From NCBI GenBank assembly GCA_030388825.1, contig CP128836.1, positions 124,001 through 188,000 of the forward strand: a DNA stretch of 64,000 nt, in the 5' to 3' direction. Position numbers and translations under genes: made by a program. This DNA is from Rossellomorea sp. AcN35-11. GTDB lineage: Bacteria; Bacillota; Bacilli; Bacillales; Bacillaceae_B. This document shows, one piece after another, positions 42,680 through 52,548 of the stretch (position 1 is its first letter; the number at the start of each line of letters is the position of its first letter). The notes under the pieces are model-generated. The model searched no databases, had not been told where the DNA came from, and saw only the letters and a program-made list of their open reading frames with translations.

Positions 42680-44272
42680 ATGAACGATAAAATACAATCA
42701 ATAAAAAATCGTGCTATCGAGTTTTGGAAAAACAGCACAAATAAACAAAAGATAATATTTATAGGTGTTTTTCTGCTGATCACCATTGCAGGATCAGCCG
42801 TAAGTGTATTTTCTACTCAATCTACACTCGTCCCCCTATATAGCAATTTAACTCCTCAAGAAACAGGTCAAATAAAAGAACAACTTGATGGAAGAGGGAT
42901 CAAATCTCAAATTTCAAATGGCGGATCATCAATCCTTGTACCAGCCGAAAATGTAGAAAACTTGACCGTTGAATTAGCTGCCCAAGGCATTCCCCAAAGT
43001 AGTGATGTAGATTATTCCTTTTTTAGTGAAAATGCCGGGTTCGGCATGACCGATAACGAGTTCGGAATCATGAAGGTTGATGCTATGCAAACAGAATTAG
43101 CTAATCTTATTAAAGGGATCGACGGTGTGAAAAACGCAAAAGTCATGTTAACTCTTCCCGAGAAGAGCATTTGGATGAATAGCAACACAGAACAAGCTTC
43201 TGCATCAGTCGTGATTGAACAGGAATATGGTTATCAGATCGAACAGAAACAAATTAAAGGTCTATATAACCTAATTTCCAGAAGTGTACCAAACCTTCCT
43301 ATAGATAATATCGTCATTATGAACCAATTGTTTGAAACTTTTTCATATTCCGATGACAAAAGTTCAGATTTCGCTAATGTAGGAAATCAATTGGCTATAA
43401 AGAAACAAATTGAAGAGGACCTACAAAAACAAGTTCAATCCATGTTAGGTACAGTAATGGGACCTAATAAAGTAAGAGTAATGGTCACAACTGATATCGA
43501 CTTCACTCAAGAAACAAGTGAGGTAAATAAGGTAGAGCCCGTTGATATTGAAAAAAATGAAGGGCTGGCTTTATCGGTAGAAAGAATTACAGAGACATTT
43601 ACAGGTAATGGAGCAGGAGAGCGTGTCCCAGGAACCGCTGATGAAGATATCACAGGCAACGGAGGCACATACTCAGAAGCAAACACACAAAACGGTGATT
43701 ATAGCCGAACGGAAGAAAGAATTAATAATGAAGTTAACAGAATCCGAAAATCCATTGTTGAAGCTCCATATAAAATTAGCGATCTAGGATTACAAGTGGT
43801 TGTTGAACCACCAGTGGCGGATGATATTGAATCATTAACTCCAGAAAGAAAAGAAGATATTGAAAATCTTTTAAATACAATTGTTCGAACGACAATCCAG
43901 CAAGAAGAACCATTAACAGAGGAAGAATTAAACGAAAAGATTTTCGTTTCAGTTCAACCATTCAATGGAAAATTCGAATTTGATGAAAACGGAATAAACG
44001 GCAACAAAATACCTGTTTGGATATATGCGGTTGGTGCCATCTTCCTTATAGCTGTAATCGGAGTGCTCATAATGATCATGAAGCGCAAGCGCAAAGGAAA
44101 TGATACAACTTCATTCGATGGGACGGAAAGTAAGTATACAGAACCAGGCGAACAGGCAGAGGATATTGTATTCTCTGAAGATCCTGTGGTGAACCAACTA
44201 TCCAAAATGAGTAAAGAAAAACCTCAAGACGTGGTGAAGTTACTTCGTACATGGATGAACGAGGATAGATAG
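42680..44272 (+). CDS. fliF: Flagellar MS-ring protein FliF
   Basis: FliF forms the membrane-embedded base ring on which the motor and export gate are built. The 530-residue protein has an N-terminal membrane helix (IIFIGVFLLITIAGSAVSVF), the periplasmic ring-building motif region (GMTDNEFGIMKVDAMQTELA), and a C-terminal membrane helix (IPVWIYAVGAIFLIAVIG) with a FliG-binding cytoplasmic tail. ATG 42680 follows GGGGGAATTCC. Confidence 0.95.
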   Translation: MNDKIQSIKNRAIEFWKNSTNKQKIIFIGVFLLITIAGSAVSVFSTQSTLVPLYSNLTPQETGQIKEQLDGRGIKSQISNGGSSILVPAENVENLTVELAAQGIPQSSDVDYSFFSENAGFGMTDNEFGIMKVDAMQTELANLIKGIDGVKNAKVMLTLPEKSIWMNSNTEQASASVVIEQEYGYQIEQKQIKGLYNLISRSVPNLPIDNIVIMNQLFETFSYSDDKSSDFANVGNQLAIKKQIEEDLQKQVQSMLGTVMGPNKVRVMVTTDIDFTQETSEVNKVEPVDIEKNEGLALSVERITETFTGNGAGERVPGTADEDITGNGGTYSEANTQNGDYSRTEERINNEVNRIRKSIVEAPYKISDLGLQVVVEPPVADDIESLTPERKEDIENLLNTIVRTTIQQEEPLTEEELNEKIFVSVQPFNGKFEFDENGINGNKIPVWIYAVGAIFLIAVIGVLIMIMKRKRKGNDTTSFDGTESKYTEPGEQAEDIVFSEDPVVNQLSKMSKEKPQDVVKLLRTWMNEDR

Positions 44273-44291
44273 ATAAGGAGGCAAGGCGTTT

Positions 44292-45305
44292 ATGAGAGAT
44301 GATAATTCAAAAATGAACGGATTTAAGAAAGCAGCAATATTGTTCATATCTTTAGGCCCAGACGTAGCTGCAGAACTTTTTAAACACTTAACAGAAAATG
44401 AAATCGAACAACTCACATTAGAAATATCTAAATATAAGAAGGTCGATTCGAATACTAAACGCTCAGTCCTTGAGGAATTTAAAGAATTAGCATTAGCCCA
44501 AGACTTTTTGGAAGAAGGCGGAATCGATTATGCGAAATCCATCTTAGAGAAAGCGATGGGTAGTGATGCTGCCAGTTCTGTTATTCAGAAACTGACAACT
44601 TCTTTACAAGTAAGGCCATTTGAATTCGCTAGACAGGTAGATGTTCCTCAACTATTAAACTTTTTACAAAGCGAACATCCGCAAACCATTGCTTTAGTCT
44701 TGTCTTACCTTGAGCCAGATAAAGCGGGAATGATTTTATCCGAACTTCCGAACGACATACAAAAACAAGTTTCTAAGCGAATCGCCAAGATGGAAAGAAC
44801 CTCTCCAAATATCGTTCACGAAGTGGAGAGCGTTCTTGAAAGTAAGTTATCTACTCACGTTGACCAGGAATTTAACGACACCGGAGGCATTGAAGCCCTC
44901 GTAGAAGTGTTGAACGGGGTAGACAGAGCCACTGAGAAAACGATTTTAGACTCTCTTATGGAGGAAGACCCTGAATTAGCAGAAGAAGTGAAAAAGAGAA
45001 TGTTTGTCTTCGAAGACATTGTTATTCTTGATAACCGCTCCATCCAACGTGTCCTTAAAGATGTGGATACTGAAGACTTGAAATACGCAATGAAAGCTTC
45101 TGGAGATGAAGTAAAAGAGCTTCTCTTCAAAAACATGTCTTCTCGTATGGCAGAATCCCTAAAAGAGGATTTAGAAATCATGGGTCCAGTTCGCTTAAAA
45201 GATGTAGAAGAAGCACAAACCAAGATTGTGGATATTATTCGTCGTTTAGAAGAAGCGGGAGACATCGTTGTTGCTCGCGGTGGTGGTGACGATTTCATTG
45301 TCTAA
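44292..45305 (+). CDS. fliG: Flagellar motor switch protein FliG
   Basis: 337 residues; the rotor protein that contacts the stator and MS ring. The EHPQTIALVLSYLEPDKAG middle-domain motif and the C-terminal charged motor helix (SGDEVKELLFKNMSSRMAE) are intact. It lies 19 bases after fliF and overlaps fliH by eight bases. Confidence 0.95.
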   Translation: MRDDNSKMNGFKKAAILFISLGPDVAAELFKHLTENEIEQLTLEISKYKKVDSNTKRSVLEEFKELALAQDFLEEGGIDYAKSILEKAMGSDAASSVIQKLTTSLQVRPFEFARQVDVPQLLNFLQSEHPQTIALVLSYLEPDKAGMILSELPNDIQKQVSKRIAKMERTSPNIVHEVESVLESKLSTHVDQEFNDTGGIEALVEVLNGVDRATEKTILDSLMEEDPELAEEVKKRMFVFEDIVILDNRSIQRVLKDVDTEDLKYAMKASGDEVKELLFKNMSSRMAESLKEDLEIMGPVRLKDVEEAQTKIVDIIRRLEEAGDIVVARGGGDDFIV

Positions 45306-46047
45306 CATCATAAAATCGCCCAATGCTTCCTCTGTTTACATTATCAAACACCCAGAAGAGCCTTCCCCAGTTATAGAGAATGACTTACCTTCAGAATACA
45401 CAGAAGGTGAAATAGCTGAAAGTATCATTCAAAAGGCTACTCAAACAGGGGATATGATCATACTTGAGGCTGAAAATAAAAAACAACAATTAGAAAAACA
45501 ACTCAAACAGCAAAAAGAACAATGGGCAGAAGAGAAATTAAAGATAGAGGAATCTGTAAAACAAATTGGTTATCAGGAAGGCTATGGCGAAGGTAAAAGA
45601 GCGGCTCTTCAAGAGTACACCGAAACATTATCAGAAATAAAAGATGTCTTAACAAGAACAGTTGAACAACATGAGAAAGTACTCGAAGAAATGGAGCCCC
45701 AACTACTCGAAGCAAGCCTGAGGATAGCCAGTAAGATATTAGGTCAAACCATCGAAGAAGATCCTAACCGATTCCTCAGTATAGTGCAAAGAGTTGTCCG
45801 CGAAGTAAAAGAAGAGAACGATATTAAGGTTTACATTCATCCTTCTTATTTTGAAATGGTCTTCAATCAAAAAGAAGACTTAAAAGCATTGCTTCAGCAA
45901 GAAGCGATGCTCACGATATATGCAGATGAAACCCTTGATGAGACACACTGCATTGTTGAATCGTCTTACGGAAGAATAGAAGGAGGCATAGATGACCAAC
46001 TTCAGCAAATTAAACAAGCATTAAGCAAATGTTTGGAAAAGGGGTAA
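45298..46047 (+). CDS. fliH: Flagellar export regulator FliH
   Basis: 249 residues. FliH binds and regulates the FliI ATPase and links it to the C ring. The sequence has a coiled-coil centre (KQQLEKQLKQQKEQWAEEKL) and the family C-terminus (LLEASLRIASKILGQTIEED). I place the start at TTG 45298 (MSNIIKSPNASSV) overlapping fliG, since the longer frame from 45268 lies entirely in fliG. Confidence 0.85.
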   Translation: MSNIIKSPNASSVYIIKHPEEPSPVIENDLPSEYTEGEIAESIIQKATQTGDMIILEAENKKQQLEKQLKQQKEQWAEEKLKIEESVKQIGYQEGYGEGKRAALQEYTETLSEIKDVLTRTVEQHEKVLEEMEPQLLEASLRIASKILGQTIEEDPNRFLSIVQRVVREVKEENDIKVYIHPSYFEMVFNQKEDLKALLQQEAMLTIYADETLDETHCIVESSYGRIEGGIDDQLQQIKQALSKCLEKG

Positions 46048-46050
46048 GAG

Positions 46051-47346
46051 ATGAGAAGTGTTTTACATCACATCGATAAAATTGATTCTTTTAAAAGGTA
46101 CGGCCGCATTAAGAATGTAGTCGGCTTAATGATTGAATCAACCGGCCCTAAAGTTTCCATAGGTGACATTTGTAAAATTCATATGGAACAACGAAAAGTC
46201 CTAGCTGAAGTGGTTGGATTTAGAGGGAATAACGTTTTACTTATGCCCTTTACAAACATAAAGGATATATCTCCTGGTAGTTTGGTAGAAAGTACAAATG
46301 AACCCCTCAAAGTTAAAGTGGGTGACAGTCTAGTTGGGAGCGTCCTAAATGCCATCGGACAACCACTAGATCAAAGTTCCTTGCCGAGAGCATTACATGA
46401 AGTTCCTACCGACCAAGAGCCACCTAACCCCTTATCAAGACCACCAATTCGGGAGTCCATTCAGGTAGGTGTAAGAATGATAGACGGTCTACTAACAGTA
46501 GGAAAAGGACAACGTATCGGAATCTTCGCGGGGTCAGGAGTCGGAAAATCAACCCTAATGGGCATGATTGCTCGAAACGCAGAGGCTGATGTAAATGTAA
46601 TAGCCCTTATAGGAGAGCGTGGAAGAGAAGTTAGGGAATTTATTGAAAATGATTTAGGGGAAGAAGGATTGAAAAAATCCATTGTTGTGGTTTCCACTTC
46701 AGATCAACCTGCACTGATGCGAATTCAAGCAGCTTATACCGCTACTGCTATTGCGGAGCATTATCGAGATCAAGGAAAAAACGTCATGCTTATGATGGAT
46801 TCTGTAACCAGGGTAGCCATGGCACAGAGGGAAGTAGGGTTAGCCACAGGCGAACCACCAACTACAAAAGGATACACTCCTTCGGTTTTTGCCATATTAC
46901 CAAAATTATTAGAGAGAACAGGAACTAATGAAAAAGGAACAATCACTTCATTCTATACAGTATTAGTTGACGGAGACGACATGAACGAGCCCATCGCTGA
47001 TACCGTTCGAGGCATTCTGGACGGACATTTAGTGTTAGATCGAGCTTTAGCAAACAAAGGTCAATTCCCTGCAATTAACACATTAAAGAGTATTAGCAGG
47101 GTCATGAACAATATCACCTCAGAGGACCACCAAAAAGCAGCGAACGAGCTTAGACAATTGCTTTCCTCCTATGAAGAATCCGAGGACTTGATTAATATTG
47201 GCGCATATAAACACGGCTCATCTCCTGAAGTTGACCTTGCTATTAAGAAACGTAAAGACATCTTAGCTTTTCTAAAACAAGGCACACACGAAAAGGTCAC
47301 TCATGAAGAGTCGATTACTCATTTAAAAACGTTAGTAGGTGATTAA
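46051..47346 (+). CDS. fliI: Flagellar export ATPase FliI
   Basis: 431-residue F1-beta-like ATPase that unfolds export substrates. Walker A FAGSGVGKSTLMG near residue 165, Walker B VMLMMDSVTRVAMAQRE, and the conserved GEPPTTKGYTPSVFAILPKL segment are all present. It starts four bases after fliH and overlaps fliJ's preferred start region. Confidence 0.96.
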   Translation: MRSVLHHIDKIDSFKRYGRIKNVVGLMIESTGPKVSIGDICKIHMEQRKVLAEVVGFRGNNVLLMPFTNIKDISPGSLVESTNEPLKVKVGDSLVGSVLNAIGQPLDQSSLPRALHEVPTDQEPPNPLSRPPIRESIQVGVRMIDGLLTVGKGQRIGIFAGSGVGKSTLMGMIARNAEADVNVIALIGERGREVREFIENDLGEEGLKKSIVVVSTSDQPALMRIQAAYTATAIAEHYRDQGKNVMLMMDSVTRVAMAQREVGLATGEPPTTKGYTPSVFAILPKLLERTGTNEKGTITSFYTVLVDGDDMNEPIADTVRGILDGHLVLDRALANKGQFPAINTLKSISRVMNNITSEDHQKAANELRQLLSSYEESEDLINIGAYKHGSSPEVDLAIKKRKDILAFLKQGTHEKVTHEESITHLKTLVGD

Positions 47347-47350
47347 AAGA

Positions 47351-47800
47351 ATGCTAGCCTCCATTAAAACTTTCAATAAATTAATTGATGCCAAAGAGCG
47401 AGAAAAACAAACCATTTTGGAGTACTACAATGAATTAAAAGAGCGGTTTGATGAAGCCGGCAACAAACTTCATTTATTAATGAATAAAGAAGAACAAGCA
47501 AAAGAGCATATGAAAAAATTGATTGAGAAGGGTCACGTTTCAGAAATTCAAAAACAAACCCAATTTATCCAGAACTTGATTCCTCAGATTAAGCAGCAAG
47601 AAAACCTTTATCAACAGATTAAGGACCAACTTCATATAGAAGAATTAAAGATCATCAACAAAAATGTCGAGATGAAGAAATTCGAGAAAGTTAAAGGGAA
47701 GAAAATAGAACTCTTTAATCAACGCATAAAAGAAAAAGAGTCTAAGGAAATGGACGAAATATCAATCAATCAATTTATGCAAGGACAGGTGATGGCATGA
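47351..47800 (+). CDS. fliJ: Flagellar export chaperone FliJ
   Basis: 149 residues, an almost continuous coiled coil (AKEREKQTILEYYNELKERF) typical of FliJ, the central stalk of the export ATPase. ATG 47351 follows AGGTGAT; GTG 47339 within fliI is an alternative. Its stop overlaps the next gene (ATGACA). Confidence 0.8.
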   Translation: MLASIKTFNKLIDAKEREKQTILEYYNELKERFDEAGNKLHLLMNKEEQAKEHMKKLIEKGHVSEIQKQTQFIQNLIPQIKQQENLYQQIKDQLHIEELKIINKNVEMKKFEKVKGKKIELFNQRIKEKESKEMDEISINQFMQGQVMA

Positions 47801-48298
47801 CAAGAGTTATCAATTTTTTTTCAATGGCTAATTTTCGTCATCATCATCCCTCTATTCGCATTAACAATCATAGCTGGTAGTGTCCTTTACTTCTCAGGAG
47901 TAGATGTAATTGGCAAAACCAAAGACATAGCCGAACTATTAAACGGACAAGAAAGAATTGAAAAAATGCAAGCTATAGTGGATGAAACAAAAGACCTTCT
48001 CAAAGAAAAAGTCTCTAATGAGCAGGACTTACAAAAAACCATTGAAGATAAAAATAAGGAAATCAAATCTTTAAAGGAACAACTAACAGTTTATGAGGAG
48101 CACCAAAAAGCAAACGAAGATATCATAAACTCTTATGAAAATATGTCACCCAAAAAAGCTGCTGAAATACTAGCGGAATTAGAGCGGGACCAAGCTATTG
48201 ACATCCTTAAGGGATTAAAGCCAGAAACGTTGGCAAAGGTTTTCGAAAATATGGAAACTTCAGTAGCGGCAGACTTAACAAAAGGGATTACTGAATAG
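47797..48298 (+). pseudogene. MotE/YlxF-like flagellar protein, frameshifted as given
   Basis: From ATG 47797 the frame breaks at a T8 run (near 47810). With seven T's it would read MTRVINFFQWLIFVIIIPLF, giving a membrane helix, a coiled coil, and the C-terminal MgtE-N-like segment (MSPKKAAEILAELERDQAID), about 166 residues. The protein family (YlxF in B. subtilis, MotE in other bacteria) lies between fliJ and fliK in Bacillus. One extra T fits a homopolymer indel. Confidence 0.75.
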
Positions 48299-48310
48299 GA
48301 GGTGCCAACA

Positions 48311-49390
48311 GTGACACAAATCAAACCACTTCCTATAAACCCATTAGGAACAAAAGAAATGAAGGGCGAAAAGAAGGAAGAGACCAGGGAAATCGACCTA
48401 ACATTTATGAATATATTTCAATCCCATGGAAAGAGAACAACATTCAACATTGAGGATTTGCTGAAACAAAAACTCAAGGAAGGTGCTGTTTTAAACCCCA
48501 AAATAAATGGTCTGTTAGGAAAACATACTGAAAAGACCATGGATGAAATTAAAAAAATCACAGGTAAATCAATCCATCAAATTCTATCTGATAAAACCGT
48601 CTCTTCGGAAGTAAAGGCTCTCTCATTAATTGCTGCATCTCTCCAATTAAAAGGGAAGGTCCAGACAGAATCCGAAAACAAAGGTACAACTCAATCTTTA
48701 AAAAAGATCGAACTCTTATTAAAAGAGACGATAAACACGAATAACATTGCCCACCAAAAGGAGCTTTTCAAAAGGCTTACAAGCGTTCTAAGTAATGATG
48801 TAAGAACAGAGTCAAACATAGAGGACCAATCGAAGAGAATACTTAACTTTAGCAATAAAGAAACCGGCAGATTAATAGCAAATAAACCATCTCTTACTAA
48901 GGTCATATCTGAAGGTCAGAGTTATGGAGAGTTTAAATTGGATAGGGGAATTACTCCCACTATTAATTTAAATTCAGCAGATACACCACAACAGTCACAA
49001 CATAAATTCATGAACCAGTTAGAATCCATTTTAAAATCTACTCGGTTCAGCCATATAGCCAAAAACCAAACTCAAATGACGATCCAACTCAGACCGGACA
49101 ATCTCGGTTTCATGACTATAAAAGTTGAACAAGTTAACCAGGAGCTGGTGGCTCGTATTATCACATCTACTGCAGCTACTAAGGAATTGATTGAATCTAA
49201 TCTCCATCAATTAAGACACTTGAATATTCAGGTCGATAAATTTGAGGTTAATACTCAACAATCAAATCAGTTTGCACAGGAACAAGATCAAGCAAATCAA
49301 GAGGAACAAGCAAATCAAGAACACCAACAGGATGAAAACGAACAGCCTTCTCAATCTTTTGAAGAGCAACTAGCCAATATATTGCCTTAG
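48311..49390 (+). CDS. fliK: Flagellar hook-length control protein FliK
   Basis: 359 residues. FliK measures hook length and switches export specificity. The variable N-terminus is followed by the conserved C-terminal Flg_hook segment (TIQLRPDNLGFMTIKVEQVN ... LRHLNIQVDKFEVN). The Gln-rich tail (QEQDQANQEEQANQEHQQDE) is unusual. GTG 48311 follows AGGAGG by six bases. Confidence 0.85.
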   Translation: MTQIKPLPINPLGTKEMKGEKKEETREIDLTFMNIFQSHGKRTTFNIEDLLKQKLKEGAVLNPKINGLLGKHTEKTMDEIKKITGKSIHQILSDKTVSSEVKALSLIAASLQLKGKVQTESENKGTTQSLKKIELLLKETINTNNIAHQKELFKRLTSVLSNDVRTESNIEDQSKRILNFSNKETGRLIANKPSLTKVISEGQSYGEFKLDRGITPTINLNSADTPQQSQHKFMNQLESILKSTRFSHIAKNQTQMTIQLRPDNLGFMTIKVEQVNQELVARIITSTAATKELIESNLHQLRHLNIQVDKFEVNTQQSNQFAQEQDQANQEEQANQEHQQDENEQPSQSFEEQLANILP

Positions 49391-49405
49391 GAGGCACGTT
49401 TCAAT

Positions 49406-50038
49406 ATGAAAATTACAAATGATTTATTTATTTCAAATCAGAAGAGAGATGTATCTAACAATGACAACTTAGGTAAAGATGCATTCCTTCGAATCTTGAT
49501 GACACAATTACAAAATCAAGATCCTTTAGAGCCAATGAAAGACAAGGATTTTATTGCACAAATGGCTCAATTTTCAAGTCTAGAGCAACTGTCAAACATG
49601 AACACCCATTTTGAGTCGCTACTAGAACAAGGTAATCAAGTAAGCTTCATGGGATATGGGGAGTTAATTGGAAAGAACATATCATGGAACGAAGCTATCG
49701 AAGGGGAAAACGGCGAGCCAACCTTCGTCAATAAAGAAGGAATTCTTCAATCAGTTACCCTTCAAAACGGAGTCCCAGTCCTAACAATGGATGACGGGAG
49801 TGAAGTTACAGAAGAAATGATCTCGAATATCTTTCAATCCAACAGTAATGTCTTCCTCGAAGCAAGCCATCTAATTGGCAAACAAGTAACCTGGTTAAAA
49901 GCGGGACAAGAGCAAATCGCTCAAGTACAAGGTGTTAGAAACGAAAATAATGGATTAAAACTCCGTTTAGATAATAACGAAATCATAGACCTACAAGACA
50001 TCCTAAGCATTGCACTAGATACTGCACCTTCACAATGA
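49406..50038 (+). CDS. flgD: Flagellar hook scaffold protein FlgD
   Basis: 210 residues. FlgD caps the growing hook. The N-terminal GKDAFLRILMTQLQNQDPLE ... DFIAQMAQFSSLEQL segment is diagnostic. ATG 49406 follows AGGAGG after the fliK stop. Confidence 0.93.
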   Translation: MKITNDLFISNQKRDVSNNDNLGKDAFLRILMTQLQNQDPLEPMKDKDFIAQMAQFSSLEQLSNMNTHFESLLEQGNQVSFMGYGELIGKNISWNEAIEGENGEPTFVNKEGILQSVTLQNGVPVLTMDDGSEVTEEMISNIFQSNSNVFLEASHLIGKQVTWLKAGQEQIAQVQGVRNENNGLKLRLDNNEIIDLQDILSIALDTAPSQ

Positions 50039-50087
50039 CCAAAAGGTAATAAATATATTTTTCTTAAAAAAGAAGGGGGATTTTTAA

Positions 50088-50864
50088 ATGTTAAGAGCAA
50101 TGTACTCAGGGATTTCAGGTTTAAAAAATCATCAACAAAAGCTAGACGCGATTGGTAATAATATTGCCAACGTAAATACATTCGGTTACAAAAAGGGCCG
50201 GGTGACATTCGCTGATATGGTCAGTCAGAACATCTCAGGGGCAAAAGCAAACGACGGTGTTATCGGTGGTGTGAATCCTAAACAAATAGGCCTTGGTTCT
50301 ACCATTTCTACAATTGATAACATCCATACTCAAGGAAGTATCCAAAACACCAACCGACCACTGGACCTTGCGATATCCGGTGATGGTTACTTCACTGTAA
50401 CGGATGGAACGACTGACTTTTACACAAGAGCCGGAAACTTCTACTTAGACGATACAGGTCAAATGGTAAATTCGGATGGTCTATATGTTCAACCGAGCAT
50501 AAATATCCCACCAACCGCTCAAAGTTTCAGTATCGACCCTTCTGGAGTTGTAAGTTTTGTTGATAATCTAGGAGCTCTGCAAACAGCCGGACAACTACAA
50601 ATTTCTACATTCGCCAACCCGGGCGGATTAGAGAAGGCAGGCGGCAACCTATTCGCAGAGACTGCTAACTCCGGTGTACCAAATGCTACAGTTGCAGGTA
50701 CCAATAGCGGGAAGTTAGTTGTAGGAGCACTTGAAATGTCTAACGTAGACTTGTCAGAAGAGTTTACTGAAATGATTACCGCACAAAGAGGATTCCAAGC
50801 TAACACAAGAATCATTACAACATCTGATGAAGTCCTGAAAGAACTTGTAAATCTTAAACGATAA
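50088..50864 (+). CDS. flgE: Flagellar hook protein FlgE
   Basis: 258 residues, the short Bacillus-type hook protein (formerly FlgG). N-terminal MLRAMYSGISGLKNHQQKLD and C-terminal LEMSNVDLSEEFTEMITAQR are intact; these are the helices that pack in the hook. ATG 50088 follows AAGGGGG. Confidence 0.93.
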   Translation: MLRAMYSGISGLKNHQQKLDAIGNNIANVNTFGYKKGRVTFADMVSQNISGAKANDGVIGGVNPKQIGLGSTISTIDNIHTQGSIQNTNRPLDLAISGDGYFTVTDGTTDFYTRAGNFYLDDTGQMVNSDGLYVQPSINIPPTAQSFSIDPSGVVSFVDNLGALQTAGQLQISTFANPGGLEKAGGNLFAETANSGVPNATVAGTNSGKLVVGALEMSNVDLSEEFTEMITAQRGFQANTRIITTSDEVLKELVNLKR

Positions 50865-50895
50865 TCGGAGGTGAGCGGAGAGTTCTCTCCATAAA

Positions 50896-51099
50896 ATGAT
50901 TGAATTAACTAAATTAGATGGCGATTCTCTTTCTATTAATGTCTTTCACATCTTCAAAATAAAAGAACACCATGAAACGAGAATATATTTTATTAATGGC
51001 CAGTCACAAATAGTGAAAGAGTCTAAAGACGAAGTGAAAGAGAAAATCGCATCGTACTATAGAAACATTTTCAGAGGCGAATTGCCTTTTAAAGACTAA
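50896..51099 (+). CDS. swrD: Flagellar protein FlbD/SwrD
   Basis: 67 residues with the family core MIELTKLDGDSLSINVFHI. SwrD is needed for swarming motor power in B. subtilis. It follows flgE by 31 bases, as in Bacillus. Confidence 0.88.
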   Translation: MIELTKLDGDSLSINVFHIFKIKEHHETRIYFINGQSQIVKESKDEVKEKIASYYRNIFRGELPFKD

Positions 51100-51113
51100 T
51101 ACGTAAGGGGTCA

Positions 51114-51537
51114 ATAACACAAAAGAAACCTTTCATAATTATGATAGGACTCCTTTTAGCCATTTTATTAGGAGGAGCAGTGACTTACTTTCTTATGAAA
51201 GAACCACCCAGAAGAAGACCCAAATGACATTGACTTAATTATAGAAAGATCCATTGAAACTGAACAGGCTATTACGACATCACTGCAGAACGGAACCATC
51301 ATACAAGTTTCATTTAAATTCCAGACCGATTCTCTCGAAGCAAAAGAAGAATTGGAGAAAAGGATGTTCCAAGTTAAAAATACAATCATTAATCATTTTG
51401 CAAACAAAACAACTGCAGATTTTGAAAAAGACGGAGCCATAGAAGAACTTGAAAATACAATCAAAAACAAAATAAACAAAGTAATGACACATGGGGAAAT
51501 TGAAAAGATCTACACTACTTCATATGTCCTGCAGTAG
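51114..51537 (+). pseudogene. fliL: Flagellar basal body-associated protein FliL, frameshifted as given
   Basis: The N-terminal membrane helix (FIIMIGLLLAILLGGAVTYF) and the C-terminal FliL domain (NDIDLIIERSIETEQAITTS ... TYVLQ) are in different frames. Removing one C near 51210 gives KEPPEEDPNDIDLII, rejoining them (about 140 residues). A start codon is unclear: ATA 51114 lies after AAGGGG, ATG 51141 has no RBS. FliL surrounds the stator and helps torque generation. Confidence 0.75.
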
Positions 51538-51552
51538 AAAGGAGCGATTTGA

Positions 51553-52548
51553 GTGGGAGGGGAAGTTTTATCACAATCCGAAATAGACGACTTACTCAAG
51601 GGCTTTTCTAGCGGCGAAGTCAAGGCCGAACAATTAAAAGCCGAACAAGACAAGAAAAGAGTACAAGTATACGACTTCAAACGCGCACTTCGTTTTTCAA
51701 AAGAACAAATCCGTAGTTTATCTCGAATCCACGAGAACTTCGGAAGAATGCTTGGCACATCTCTTTCTGGGACGTTACGCACCTACACACAGGTGTCTGT
51801 TGACCACCTTGATCAACTACCTTACAAGGAGTTTATCGGGTCAATTTCAACCAAGACCATTCTAGTTAAATATGAAGTACCACCTTTAGAAGGCCGTATA
51901 TTACTAGAAATCTCTCCTACTATCGCTTTCGCCATAATGGATAGGTTGCTAGGTGGATACGGAGAAGAATTTGAACCTGTCATTAGGGAGTCCCTTACCG
52001 TTATCGAGGAGAGAATTCTCAGCCAGGTATTTGAAGGCATAGGAGAAAACCTCAAAGGTTCTTGGGAAAACATGACTTACATTGAACCAATTATTGAAGA
52101 AGTGGAAGTGAATCCTCAGTTTGTCCAAATGGTTTCTCCCAACGAAACTGTTGTCATAGTCCCGCTAAACGTGACTATCGGAGAGACCCAAGGAATGATG
52201 AACCTTTGCATTCCACACGTAGTACTAGAATCCGTTTTACCTAAGTTATCTATTCAACATCAAATGCAAACAACCAAGAAAGATATAGATGAAGAAACTT
52301 TAACCAATATTACTCGTTCCGTCAGGGGAAGTCATCTACCTGTAAAAGCGATCCTGGGTGAAACCACTATTAAGATTGCTGACTTCAAAAATTTAGGAAT
52401 AGGTGACGCGATCCGATTAAATCAAAATGTGAATGATCCTCTAATTATAAAAGTAGGAGAGGAACACAAATTCAACGGAAATGTAGGCGTTTCAAATAAA
52501 CGATTTGCAATTAGAATTCAAGACACTCTGAAAGAAGGTGACGAATGA
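51553..52548 (+). CDS. fliM: Flagellar motor switch protein FliM
   Basis: 331 residues. The N-terminal CheY-binding peptide (LSQSEIDDLLKGF) and the FliG-binding GGxG motif region (MDRLLGGYGEEFEP) are present. GTG 51553 follows GGAGCG after fliL. Overlaps fliY by four bases. Confidence 0.95.
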   Translation: MGGEVLSQSEIDDLLKGFSSGEVKAEQLKAEQDKKRVQVYDFKRALRFSKEQIRSLSRIHENFGRMLGTSLSGTLRTYTQVSVDHLDQLPYKEFIGSISTKTILVKYEVPPLEGRILLEISPTIAFAIMDRLLGGYGEEFEPVIRESLTVIEERILSQVFEGIGENLKGSWENMTYIEPIIEEVEVNPQFVQMVSPNETVVIVPLNVTIGETQGMMNLCIPHVVLESVLPKLSIQHQMQTTKKDIDEETLTNITRSVRGSHLPVKAILGETTIKIADFKNLGIGDAIRLNQNVNDPLIIKVGEEHKFNGNVGVSNKRFAIRIQDTLKEGDE